From an uncultured Draconibacterium sp. (lineage in GTDB: Bacteria; Bacteroidota; Bacteroidia; Bacteroidales; Prolixibacteraceae): 64,000 nt of DNA. The notes under the pieces were generated by a model that saw only the letters and a program-made list of their open reading frames with translations, was not told the DNA's origin and made no database searches. The position numbers and the translations under genes were made by a program. The stretch lies in the NCBI RefSeq assembly GCF_963676735.1, contig NZ_OY781464.1, positions 1,273,001 through 1,337,000 on the forward strand, written 5' to 3'. The stretch's first letter is position 1. The number at the start of each line of letters is the position of its first letter. Below are positions 43,976 to 53,641 of the stretch, piece by piece.

Positions 43976-46900
43976 TTGAGGAACTACTTACTAACTATAC
44001 TAATTATTTTAAGCTTTGCATCAAGCGCTCAGAATTATGTTTTCGATAAGATTACCACGCTTGAAGGGCTTTCGCAAAACGATGTAAATACCATCTACCA
44101 GGACAAACAGGGATTTTTATGGATTGGTACGCACGATGGTTTAAACCGTTATGATGGCTATTCGTTTCGGGCCTATCATGTTAATCCGTTAAACGAAAAA
44201 GGAATTCACAGTAACCTGGTTTTTGATATTGCTGAAGATGAGTCAGGGAATTTATGGCTGGCCACATCCGATGAAGGGATTTGCCGTTTTAATGTGCAAA
44301 CCGAAGTTTTTACCTCCTTTTATAATTCTGAAGAAAATCCTGATATTTTTCTTACCAACCAAATCGTGAAAGTTTTGCCAACGCACCATAACACCCTATG
44401 GGTTGCTTCGGGGCTGGGTATAACTGTAATGACTTTTGACGGTAATAATTACAATACCCGAAATATTACCGCTGCCAATACTCCTGAACTGGAAGATGAC
44501 CAGGTAAGTGACCTGGCAACAGATGTTTACGGAAGAATTTGGGCAGCTACACGAAGTGGATTGTATGTGATTTCGGAAAATGACGATAATTTTAATGTTA
44601 CCCCGGTGCTAAATAATATTGGTGGTAATATTGCAAAAGATATTATCATTGGCGATGATGAAATAATTGTATCTTATCTGGATGGGATTTACCGGGTCAC
44701 TATGGATATGGCAAGCGTTTCTGATGTTCAGTTTCAAAAAATTAGCGATTTAAACGTCAATTGTTTATTGCTTAGTAAAAGGGGAGATTTATTTGCTGGT
44801 AATGATTTGGGACTGTATGTTTTTGAACGTAATCAGCAGGATCAGCAAAAGTTTAATGCCCCCCTGCATTTTATCGAAGGCTGGGAAACCAATAGCCTGA
44901 GTAAAAATGTGGTGGTTTCATTGTTCGAAGATAAATCGGGAATAATTTGGATTGGTACCAATGGTGGTGGACTGAATAAATATAATCCGAAGAAAAAGAA
45001 ATTCAGGCATTTTAATAAAACGCGTATTGAAGGCAGCTTAAGCTACAATAAAATCAGAGCCATACACGAAGACCGATCGAAAAATATATGGGTAGGAACC
45101 GAAGGTGGTGGAATTAATTTTTTATCAAATAAAAACAGTAACAATTATACCTCGGGATGGAAAAAACTGGATGTAAATACCGGATCATCGCAAAACAGGG
45201 TGTACAGTTTTTTGGAACTGAACGATAAGGGGCCGGTTGAAATAGTAGCCGGTGTTGGTTATCCACAGGTTATTGCAAAACTCAAAGAAAACTACCCGGT
45301 TCCGGATGTTCTGCCTGCCGATGATTTTGCTGAAGTGAAAAGCTCGGTGTTTACTTCGTTAAAAACAAACGACGGAACAATTTGGTTGGGCACCTATGGA
45401 AGAGGAAATGGTCTGATTCGAATTAGTTCTACCTCAGATGGCAAAATAGTTGATGATTTTAAGCCCAACGGACAGGCTGGGTGTCTGTCTTCATTCAATA
45501 TCAGAAGTTTACTGCAAGACTGTTATGGTAACTTGTGGGTGGGAACCGATAGAGGACTAAACCTGCTCTTACCTGATGAGCAGAAAAAGAAAAATCCGAA
45601 TTTTATACAATTTAAAAAGGGCGACAGTCCCGGAAAATTAAGCCACAATTATATTTTACCCATTTTTCAAGCAGGTGATAGTACAATTTGGGTAGGAACC
45701 ATGGGAGGTGGTTTAAACCGTGTAAATTATAATAACGATCCGGAAAAAATAACTTTTGAAGCAGTAACTACCGCCGATGGCCTTCCTAATAATGTGATAA
45801 AAGGAATTCTTGAAGACGACTATGGTTTTTTGTGGATTTCATCAAATAAAGGTTTAACACGGTTTGACGTAGAAGACCGTTTATTTATTAGTTACGGTAT
45901 TAACGATGGACTACAGGATTACGAATTTGGAGAACTGGCCTGTTGTAAACTTTCATCAGGAGAAATGCTTTTTGGAGGCGTAAACGGTATTAATGCTTTT
46001 TTCCCGAAAGATATTATCAGTGATATGTCTACTCCCGAAGTGGCATTTACCGATTTTCAGGTGCTGAACCAATCGGTAGTGCCTGGCGATATGCTAAATG
46101 GAAGGGTAGTGCTTGAAAAAAGCATTAACCATACCGAAGAGGTGCGCTTAAAATATGCCGAAAACAGTTTTGCTATTCATTTTTCGTCCTTGCATTTTTC
46201 TGCACCGGCTCAAAATACCTATAAATATATGTTGGAGGGTTTCGATAACGACTGGATTCGTAAAGATGCTTCCGACAGAATTGCGAAGTATACCAACCTT
46301 CGTCCGGGCACCTATACCTTTAAGGTACTGGCATCAAACAACGATGGCGTTTGGGCCGATGATCCGAAAATACTTAAAGTTAGGGTTACACCACCATGGT
46401 ATTTAAGTATTGCAGCCTGGGTGGTTTATGTTATTTTATTTCTAACCTCAATGTGGTTTTTTCAGAAATACTCGCTTATTCGCATCAAACAACGAAACGA
46501 ACTGTTGATGGAGCACTTCGAAAAGGAAAAAATCCAGGAACTTTCTCAAATGAAATTACGGTTCTTCACCAACATATCGCACGAGTTTCGTACTCCGCTT
46601 ACCCTGATTATTGGCCCTCTTGAAAAACTCATTAAACAAGGAAAAGAGCTGCCCGAGAAAAAGATAGCCGAAAGTTATGCCATAATGCACCGTAATGCTT
46701 CTATTTTGCTCAGGTTGATTAACCAGCTAATCGATTTTAGAAAGTTTGAGCAAGGCAAAATGATTTTACGCGCCTCCAATACCAATGTGGTGGCATTTCT
46801 TAAGGATGTATTTCTATCTTTTTCCGAATTGGCCGAAAAGAAAAATATCAACTATGAATTTGCAACACAACGCGAAAAAATAGATTTATGGTTTGATGAC

Positions 46901-48121
46901 GACAAGCTGGAGCGCATAATGTACAACCTGCTTTCAAACGCCTTTAAATTTACCGCACAGGGAGGCAAAATCCAGTTACTGATTGACGAAGACGATAAGT
47001 ATGTCGTTATCAAGGTGGCCGATAACGGCGCAGGAATTCCGAAAGAAATGCAGAAACATATTTTTGAGCGTTTTTACCAGGCCGACCGCATTAAAAACCG
47101 TAAAGTTGGAAGCACAGGTATTGGCCTGTCGTTTATAAAGGGCCTAATAGAAATGCACAAAGGAGAAATAACTTTTGAGAGTGAAGTTGACAAGGGAACA
47201 ACATTTACGGTAAAACTACCGAAAGGAAATGCCCACCTGGAAACGGAACAGATGCGCGCAGTAAGCCGCGACCAGGATACTGCCAAAAAGGATTTCTCCT
47301 TCCTTGAACCGGTACAAATTACTGAAGCAGAAGATACTGAAGAGAAAACGAAAAAAAATAAAGTACTGGTAGTTGAAGATAATTTTGAATTGCGAAGTTT
47401 TATAAAAGACAGCCTGAAAGATAAATTTGAAGTACACTGTGCTGAAAACGGTAAGGAAGGTTTGGAAAAAGTACATGAAATAAATCCTGATGTAGTTGTT
47501 AGCGATATTATGATGCCGGCAATGAATGGGTTTGAGTTGTGCGAAACCATAAAAACAGATGAAAATATAAGTCATATTCCGGTGGTGCTGTTAACCGCCA
47601 AGTCAAACGCCGAGAATCGTGTTAAAGGTTATAATCTTGGGGCCGATGGTTATATCTCGAAACCGTTTAACATCGAGGTACTCGAAGCACGAATACAAAA
47701 CCTGATAGAATCGCGCGAAAAACTTCGTAAAAAATTGCGGGGAACAATTTCGGTTGAACCATCAGAAGTTACAACCACCTCGATGGATGAGAAATTTCTG
47801 AAACGTATTCTCAAAATTATTGAAGAGAATATCCCTAACTCTGATTTCACGGTTGAACAATTGGCCAGCGATTATGGTATGTCGCAAATTGTACTCAATA
47901 AAAAACTAAAAGCGTTAACGGGGTTAACGGCCAAAGCATTTATCCGCAATATTAGAATGAAACGTGCGGCACAACTCTTTAAAACCGGAAACTACTCGGT
48001 TACCGATGTGACCTACGAAGTTGGTTTTTCCGACCTAAAATACTTCAGAAACTGTTTTAAAGACGAGTTTGGCATGTCGCCTTCAGAATACATTAAAGCT
48101 CATAAGCCAGAGGCTGAATAG
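43976..48121 (+). CDS. Hybrid two-component system regulator (HTCS)
   Basis: A 1381-residue one-protein sensor-regulator. Signal peptide 1-18; two seven-bladed Reg_prop propellers (~20-690; repeated WIGT blades such as FLWIGTHDGLNRY); Y_Y_Y domain (~722-800); a transmembrane helix (~808-830). Then come HisKA with His869 (NISHEFRTPLTLI), HATPase, a receiver domain with Asp1177 (VSDIMMPAMNG), and a C-terminal AraC HTH (~1265-1375). HTCSs sense oligosaccharides in the periplasm and activate PUL genes. It starts at TTG 43976, since the signal peptide begins exactly there and no ATG is near. It lies 395 bases before the susC TTG-frame. Confidence 0.93.
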   Translation: MRNYLLTILIILSFASSAQNYVFDKITTLEGLSQNDVNTIYQDKQGFLWIGTHDGLNRYDGYSFRAYHVNPLNEKGIHSNLVFDIAEDESGNLWLATSDEGICRFNVQTEVFTSFYNSEENPDIFLTNQIVKVLPTHHNTLWVASGLGITVMTFDGNNYNTRNITAANTPELEDDQVSDLATDVYGRIWAATRSGLYVISENDDNFNVTPVLNNIGGNIAKDIIIGDDEIIVSYLDGIYRVTMDMASVSDVQFQKISDLNVNCLLLSKRGDLFAGNDLGLYVFERNQQDQQKFNAPLHFIEGWETNSLSKNVVVSLFEDKSGIIWIGTNGGGLNKYNPKKKKFRHFNKTRIEGSLSYNKIRAIHEDRSKNIWVGTEGGGINFLSNKNSNNYTSGWKKLDVNTGSSQNRVYSFLELNDKGPVEIVAGVGYPQVIAKLKENYPVPDVLPADDFAEVKSSVFTSLKTNDGTIWLGTYGRGNGLIRISSTSDGKIVDDFKPNGQAGCLSSFNIRSLLQDCYGNLWVGTDRGLNLLLPDEQKKKNPNFIQFKKGDSPGKLSHNYILPIFQAGDSTIWVGTMGGGLNRVNYNNDPEKITFEAVTTADGLPNNVIKGILEDDYGFLWISSNKGLTRFDVEDRLFISYGINDGLQDYEFGELACCKLSSGEMLFGGVNGINAFFPKDIISDMSTPEVAFTDFQVLNQSVVPGDMLNGRVVLEKSINHTEEVRLKYAENSFAIHFSSLHFSAPAQNTYKYMLEGFDNDWIRKDASDRIAKYTNLRPGTYTFKVLASNNDGVWADDPKILKVRVTPPWYLSIAAWVVYVILFLTSMWFFQKYSLIRIKQRNELLMEHFEKEKIQELSQMKLRFFTNISHEFRTPLTLIIGPLEKLIKQGKELPEKKIAESYAIMHRNASILLRLINQLIDFRKFEQGKMILRASNTNVVAFLKDVFLSFSELAEKKNINYEFATQREKIDLWFDDDKLERIMYNLLSNAFKFTAQGGKIQLLIDEDDKYVVIKVADNGAGIPKEMQKHIFERFYQADRIKNRKVGSTGIGLSFIKGLIEMHKGEITFESEVDKGTTFTVKLPKGNAHLETEQMRAVSRDQDTAKKDFSFLEPVQITEAEDTEEKTKKNKVLVVEDNFELRSFIKDSLKDKFEVHCAENGKEGLEKVHEINPDVVVSDIMMPAMNGFELCETIKTDENISHIPVVLLTAKSNAENRVKGYNLGADGYISKPFNIEVLEARIQNLIESREKLRKKLRGTISVEPSEVTTTSMDEKFLKRILKIIEENIPNSDFTVEQLASDYGMSQIVLNKKLKALTGLTAKAFIRNIRMKRAAQLFKTGNYSVTDVTYEVGFSDLKYFRNCFKDEFGMSPSEYIKAHKPEAE

Positions 48122-48513
48122 CAGCAAGGATTAAGCTGTTGCAATTATTTGCCTTATTGCATTTCAGTAGGGTGGAATTAATGTCTGCTGAGTAAATATG
48201 ACCATTTGTTGGTTTTCTTTATTTATTCAAGTGTCAAATTAACAGTGCTTTATATTAGGACTTTACATGTGCTAAACAAATAGCTTTGTTCTGTTTTTTA
48301 AGTACAAAGGCTTTGTTATTGTTTTCGATTACCGCTTAATCCGAGTTTTTTTCATTAGGTTGATTTGGCATTTTGCGAAACAAATTGGTCAGGTAGCTCA
48401 AATCATCAATTGGGTTTACCCCCTGTGTGCAAACAAGTTTACCCCCTGTGTGCTTATTTCCCCCCCATATCAGTTACAATAATCCGACACAAAACACTAC
48501 TGGTGTCAAGTAA
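48122..48513. other. HTCS-susC intergenic regulatory region
   Basis: This non-coding region separates the HTCS from the SusC gene. It holds two 17-bp direct repeats (48414-48430 and 48437-48453) and a -7 element TAATTTTG at 48511. No small gene is seen. Confidence 0.7.
48414..48453 (+). promoter_or_regulatory. Tandem 17-bp direct repeats, candidate HTCS operator
   Basis: GTTTACCCCCTGTGTGC occurs twice, identical, with a 6-base spacer (23-base period, about two helical turns). It lies ~100 bases upstream of the susC -7 element and 113 bases before the ATG. Two same-face direct sites suit an AraC-type HTH dimer. That the HTCS binds here is inference. Confidence 0.6.
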
Positions 48514-48518
48514 TTTTG
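48511..48518 (+). promoter_or_regulatory. -7 promoter element of susC (TAATTTTG)
   Basis: Perfect TAnnTTTG match, 49 bases before the chosen susC ATG. No TTTG at 19-21 bases upstream, which suggests an activator is needed. Confidence 0.55.
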
Positions 48519-48566
48519 ATACCAGAAACGAAGCAAATTTCTAAAAATGAACTAAAATCAATATTT

Positions 48567-51500
48567 ATGAAAAGAACAGTTAATTGTTTTTGCAAGAAAT
48601 TGCTGGTAACAGTATTGGCTGTATTGTCGTTTTGGGGCATGGCAATGGCTCAAAACCAGACAGTAACCGGTACAGTTACAGGCGAGGACGGAGAACCTAT
48701 TCCTGGAGCTAATATTGTAGTAAAAGGAACTACCAACGGAACTATATCTTCCGCAACAGGTGCTTATTCTATTGATGCTCCTGCTGATGGGACTCTTCAA
48801 TTTTCGTTTATTGGTTACGAAACAAAAGAAGTTGCCATTGAAGGAAAAGACAAAATAGACGTTGAACTTGAACTGAGTTCAATTGGTATTGAGGAGGTTG
48901 TTGCTATTGGTTACGGTACAGTAAAGAAAAAAGAACTTACCGGTGCGGTTGCGCAGGTTAAGGCCGATGAGGTTACCAAAGTATCTACTTCTGACCTGGG
49001 TACTGCTCTGCAAGGTAAAGTTGCGGGTGTAAGTGTTCAGGCAAGTTCCGGAGCACCTGGTGAGGCTGCCAATATCCAAATTCGTGGTATTGCAACCAGT
49101 TTTGAAGGGGCAAACAATAATCCGCTCTTTGTGGTTGACGGAATTCCATACGACGGAGATCCGGGGCTAAGCCCCGAGGAAATTCAGACTATTGACATTT
49201 TGAAAGATGCGGCATCAACAGCTGCCTACGGAACAAGGGGTGCAGCCGGTGTAATTTTAATTACTACAAAACAAGGCCAGGCAGGCGAAATGAAAGTGAG
49301 CTATCACGGGTATTACGGTATACAAAATATTACCTCTGGTCTTCCTCTGGTAAATTTTGAGGATTACATGTACATTCAAACCTTATACAATGTAAACACA
49401 AACAGCACAAAATTTGAAAACGATTTTTGGCATACGCTGGTTAATTCACCCCACTTAATGTCGAATAATAACAATATTATAGATGTTGTTACAGTAGATA
49501 ATGCTCCTACGCAGAGTCATACTGTTCAGGTATCAGGAGGTAAAAATAATTTAACCACAAGTATGGTTTTAAATTATTTTACCCAGGATGGTACCTTAAT
49601 AAATTCGAAATACGAAAGAACAAATGGTAGAATCAACCTTAACTACAAAAAAGATAAATTATCGGTTAGTGGTGGTTTTGGTTTTAGTATTGATGAAAAG
49701 AAAAATGCGCCGTGGGGAATTTTATATGATGCCTATAAATTTAATCCATACAGCAATTTAATAGACCCTAACAGCTTAACCTTTACAAGTGAGGGTTCTG
49801 ACAACGATTTAACCAACGCAAGTTACCTGGCTATTAAATTTGCCCAAACCGACGTTACTGATGGTAAAGCCTTTAATGCCAATACCCGTATTAACTACGA
49901 GCTGCTTAAAGGACTGAATCTTACCTATACGCTGGGGGCCAACTACAGAAATACCTTCAGAGATTATGTTGTTCCGAAATTCACCCTGTATGATTCAGAA
50001 GGCGAATTAAGAACACAGGCAACACGTTCGCAGGTTCGTAATACTTCGGGTTATTCGTCGAAAATAACTTCAGAAATTGGTGCCAACTACACGAAAAAAA
50101 TTAAAGGCCACAGGTTTAAGCTTCTTGGCGTTTATACCTACGAAAAATCAGACTATAACGAGCATACCGGAATTAAGTACGATTTGCTGAGTAACGATGT
50201 AACAACTTTAAATGGTGCCACATCAGACCCCAATGCGTATTCGGGCGATGGTACCTACAACCAGGACCGTACCACTGTTATAATGGGTATGCTAGGACGA
50301 TTAACCTATGATTACAAAGGACGTTACTTACTTACTGCCAGTTTAAGGCGCGATGCTTCATCAAGATTTGGTGCCGATAACCGCAGTGAATATTTCCCTG
50401 GCTTTTCTGCCGGATGGAACGTGTCGGACGAAGCGTTCTGGTCGGGAATGAAAAAATACATTGGTACTTTAAAACTCCGGGCCAGTTACGGTAAGGTGGG
50501 TAACGATAACTTTGGAGATTACTATTACTCATCGGGTATTACCATCAGTAAAGACTATTTATTTGGACCCGAAGAAAGTGAAACACTTGTAAATGGTGCC
50601 ACACAAACGAGTTACGCTAACCCATACGTTCAGTGGGAAACCTCCATCTCATCAAACTTTGGTGCCGACCTGTATATGTTCGACAATAAAGTTCAGTTAA
50701 CTGCTGAATATTATAATACCGAAAAAGAAGACATGCTTTTCCCATTACAGTTGCCAGCCTCGGCAGGTGCCGGTACCAGTGCCGATTCAAAGGTGCCTTA
50801 CAATGTTGGTAACATGACTAATAAAGGGGTAGAGCTTGCTGCAACCTACCGTCACTCGGGTAAATTAAGCTGGAGTGTTAGTGGCGTGTTCACAAAAAAC
50901 AATAACGAGGTTACCAGCATGCCTGAAGGCGTTGATATTTATTATTACTCGGATGGAAAACCGGTTTCTGATGGTCAGAATAGCTACGTGGTTACTGCCC
51001 TGGCTAAGGGGTATGAAGCGGGTTCGTTTTTTATGCGACCAACTGCCGGACTTGTTAACTCGCAGGAGAAGCTGGAAGCATTTCAGCAGTTGATGCCTAC
51101 TGCAAAAATGGGTGACCTTATTTATGTTGATACCAATAACGATGGCGAACTGTCGGATGATGACCGTGTTTATAGCGGTAGCGGAATGCCGGAATGGGAA
51201 GCAGGTTTAAACTTTGATGTTGCCTACAAAGGCTTCGACTTTACCATGCAATGGTACGCTTCAATTGGCAACGAAATTATTAATGGTAGTAAACTGTACT
51301 CCAGTTTTAATATGGCGCACCAGGATATGGTTTACCAGTGGACACCCGAAAATCCAACTTCTGAAATTCCAATATTCAGAGGACGCGACCATATCAACTA
51401 CGCATCGTATGCCGATATCTGGGTAGAAGATGGCTCGTTCTTACGTTTACGTAACGTTATATTAGGTTATACCTTACCCAAAAAACTCACCAAAAAAGCA

Positions 51501-51671
51501 AAGCTAAACAAGGTGCGCTTTTATGTGGCTGCTCAAAACCCGATTACCATTACCGAATACGATGGATACGATCCTGAGATTGGTAGCAATGGTCTTTCCA
51601 GAAGAGGTTTAGATGTTGGTAACTATCCTGTTGCAGCGCAATATCGTGGTGGTATTCAGGTAGATTTTTAA
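48567..51671 (+). CDS. SusC/RagA-family TonB-linked outer-membrane transporter
   Basis: A 1034-residue receptor. The ATG at 48567 opens a long signal peptide (MKRTVNCFCKKLLVTVLAVL); an in-frame TTG at 48516 overlaps the -7 element, so it is excluded. Carboxypeptidase-like domain (~28-105; GTVTGEDGEPIPGANIVVKG), TonB/plug motif (EEVVAIGYGTVKKKELTGAV), then SusC landmarks VDGIPYDGDPG and a barrel ending in the strand AAQYRGGIQVDF. It imports glycan fragments with the SusD partner encoded 33 bases downstream, powered by TonB. The substrate is inferred from neighbours: a fucose-containing oligosaccharide. Confidence 0.96.
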   Translation: MKRTVNCFCKKLLVTVLAVLSFWGMAMAQNQTVTGTVTGEDGEPIPGANIVVKGTTNGTISSATGAYSIDAPADGTLQFSFIGYETKEVAIEGKDKIDVELELSSIGIEEVVAIGYGTVKKKELTGAVAQVKADEVTKVSTSDLGTALQGKVAGVSVQASSGAPGEAANIQIRGIATSFEGANNNPLFVVDGIPYDGDPGLSPEEIQTIDILKDAASTAAYGTRGAAGVILITTKQGQAGEMKVSYHGYYGIQNITSGLPLVNFEDYMYIQTLYNVNTNSTKFENDFWHTLVNSPHLMSNNNNIIDVVTVDNAPTQSHTVQVSGGKNNLTTSMVLNYFTQDGTLINSKYERTNGRINLNYKKDKLSVSGGFGFSIDEKKNAPWGILYDAYKFNPYSNLIDPNSLTFTSEGSDNDLTNASYLAIKFAQTDVTDGKAFNANTRINYELLKGLNLTYTLGANYRNTFRDYVVPKFTLYDSEGELRTQATRSQVRNTSGYSSKITSEIGANYTKKIKGHRFKLLGVYTYEKSDYNEHTGIKYDLLSNDVTTLNGATSDPNAYSGDGTYNQDRTTVIMGMLGRLTYDYKGRYLLTASLRRDASSRFGADNRSEYFPGFSAGWNVSDEAFWSGMKKYIGTLKLRASYGKVGNDNFGDYYYSSGITISKDYLFGPEESETLVNGATQTSYANPYVQWETSISSNFGADLYMFDNKVQLTAEYYNTEKEDMLFPLQLPASAGAGTSADSKVPYNVGNMTNKGVELAATYRHSGKLSWSVSGVFTKNNNEVTSMPEGVDIYYYSDGKPVSDGQNSYVVTALAKGYEAGSFFMRPTAGLVNSQEKLEAFQQLMPTAKMGDLIYVDTNNDGELSDDDRVYSGSGMPEWEAGLNFDVAYKGFDFTMQWYASIGNEIINGSKLYSSFNMAHQDMVYQWTPENPTSEIPIFRGRDHINYASYADIWVEDGSFLRLRNVILGYTLPKKLTKKAKLNKVRFYVAAQNPITITEYDGYDPEIGSNGLSRRGLDVGNYPVAAQYRGGIQVDF

Positions 51672-51704
51672 TAGTTGGACAAGAAACTTAAAACGAAATT
51701 GAAA

Positions 51705-53627
51705 ATGAAAAATAAAATAAAAGTTTTATTATCGGTTTTAGCAGGAATACTGATATTAAATTCCTGTAACGAAGATGAACTGGAACAGGTAAACCCTAAT
51801 AAGGTGACCAGCGAGAGCTTTTGGGCAACCATGGACGATTGCGAACAGGGTGTAAATGCCATTTATAACGCATTTAAGTCGAAAGATTTAATGTTGATGC
51901 TAAAAGAAAACGAACGTGCCGATATGGGCCATAAACCAGCAAGTTGGGCCGATGGTGCAAACGCTTTCTACAAAAAGACCTTTAATAATGCCGAAAATAA
52001 TATTCAAAAAAAATGGGCAGCCCTGTACGAAGGTATTTTCAGGGCTAATCAGGCTATTGAGGGTTTGGAAAAATACAAATCGGAGACCACTAATCTTGAT
52101 GAGGAAGCATGGAATGATTTATATGCGCAGGCGGTTTTTTTTCGCGGACTTTTTCATTACTATCTGTATTCTTCATTTAACGAAGGAAGTATTCCTATCC
52201 GAAATAAAGTGCCTACAACTATGGCCGAACAATATGTTGCTGTTAGTCCGGCAGAAGAGGTATTCGACTTTTTTATGACAGACCTGCAATATGCCTACAC
52301 CGAAGGTTTATTACCTGATGTATGGAATGCAGGCCATGAAGGCAGAATAACCAGAGGCGCTGTTGCAGCTGTTATCGGGCAGGCGTATTTGTACGAAGGC
52401 GAATACAGCCAGGCAATGGTTTATTTAAAAGATGTTATCGATAACTATGGGTATGCCTTAACCGACGATCCGGCTGATAATGTTACTACCCGTGCCGAGT
52501 TTAATTCAGAGTCAATTCTTGAAATCAACTACTCGTACAGCCTGAAACCGGAAGAAGCCGTAAATTCACCCGAAGGGCTTTCAGCAAAATATGTTGATGA
52601 TATTAGCCCGGTTGAAGCACAGTGGGGCGGGGCAATGTTTCCGAGTTATTGGTTGCAACTGGCTTATAAAGAAGATCCTATGGATTCGACAGATGAGCGT
52701 AACCTGGCTCCGGTAATTGATATTCCAACAGGCGAAGTGTTAAAAGCGGCCGACGGAACCGATAGTATGGCCGTAAGAAAACATAACCTCAGAGCTACGG
52801 CCTACATTTCTTTTGTTGACGATGAGGCACAAAATTACTACATGGCACGTCCTGCTTTTACCTGGAACTGGAATTTTGGAACAAAGGCTGCCTTTAAATT
52901 TTTATCAAACTGTAACGAATTTCATTACGATGATCTTCCTAACGAAGAAACTTATAAGTCGGGGGTAAACTACCGCGTCATTCGTTTGGCTGATGTATAT
53001 CTGATGTATGCCGAGTGTTTGATTCAGGGGGGAAGTAACGATGGAGGAGTGCAGGAAGCGCTGGCTTACATTAATAAAGTAAGGTATCGCTCGGCACTGC
53101 AGTTATTAGGTAACCCGGGCGAATTTGCAGGGTCAACTTACGATGGGAAATCCTATTCAGCACAAGATGTGATGAATCAGTTAATGTATGTTGAGCGCCC
53201 GTTGGAGATTTCTATTATGGGGCACGCAACACGTCATATCGACCTGCGCCGCTGGGGTATTTACAAAGAGCGTTTTCAGGAACTGGCTGATAAAAGATAT
53301 GCATCAGGCTCTTATCCTCCTGAAATTTGGTCAGACGTAGAAGTGGATGGTGTAATGAAACGCAAATTTTTGTTCCCCAATGCCAATCAGGGGGAACGTA
53401 TTGTAAATCCTAACGGTGGTAATCCAATAATCCGCTGGGGATGTGTTATTTACGATGCGTCATATTTTGATAATGCTGTAGGCTGGGATCTTAAAGATTA
53501 CAACACAAACAATTTCTTGTTCGAGTACGAAGAATCGGCTGCCAACTACATTGAGTCGGAGCATGCCTACTGGCCAATACCTTTGGTAGAAGAAACAACC
53601 AACCCTAATATTTACGGTAGTAACTAA
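51705..53627 (+). CDS. SusD/RagB-family nutrient-binding lipoprotein
   Basis: A 640-residue surface lipoprotein (lipobox Cys in ILNSCNEDE). The ATG at 51705 is chosen over an in-frame TTG at 51675. Family landmarks: an alpha-helical N-terminal TPR-like region, RGLFHYYLYS, RLADVYLMYAECLI, and a C-terminal YWPIPLVEETTNPN. It caps SusC and captures the glycan. Length is typical for larger SusD proteins. Confidence 0.95.
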   Translation: MKNKIKVLLSVLAGILILNSCNEDELEQVNPNKVTSESFWATMDDCEQGVNAIYNAFKSKDLMLMLKENERADMGHKPASWADGANAFYKKTFNNAENNIQKKWAALYEGIFRANQAIEGLEKYKSETTNLDEEAWNDLYAQAVFFRGLFHYYLYSSFNEGSIPIRNKVPTTMAEQYVAVSPAEEVFDFFMTDLQYAYTEGLLPDVWNAGHEGRITRGAVAAVIGQAYLYEGEYSQAMVYLKDVIDNYGYALTDDPADNVTTRAEFNSESILEINYSYSLKPEEAVNSPEGLSAKYVDDISPVEAQWGGAMFPSYWLQLAYKEDPMDSTDERNLAPVIDIPTGEVLKAADGTDSMAVRKHNLRATAYISFVDDEAQNYYMARPAFTWNWNFGTKAAFKFLSNCNEFHYDDLPNEETYKSGVNYRVIRLADVYLMYAECLIQGGSNDGGVQEALAYINKVRYRSALQLLGNPGEFAGSTYDGKSYSAQDVMNQLMYVERPLEISIMGHATRHIDLRRWGIYKERFQELADKRYASGSYPPEIWSDVEVDGVMKRKFLFPNANQGERIVNPNGGNPIIRWGCVIYDASYFDNAVGWDLKDYNTNNFLFEYEESAANYIESEHAYWPIPLVEETTNPNIYGSN

Positions 53628-53641
53628 AAAACTGAAACAAG

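Noticed and set aside
47074..47550. A 158-codon open frame opposite the HTCS receiver domain
   Set aside because: Antisense shadow of a conserved domain, Ser/Phe-rich, with no start context.
48414..48453. Possible CRISPR array from the two identical repeats
   Set aside because: Only two units and a 6-base spacer; no cas genes. A regulatory direct repeat fits better.
48516..48566. TTG at 48516 as the susC start
   Set aside because: It overlaps the TAATTTTG -7 element, so it would be upstream of the transcript; the signal peptide begins at ATG 48567.
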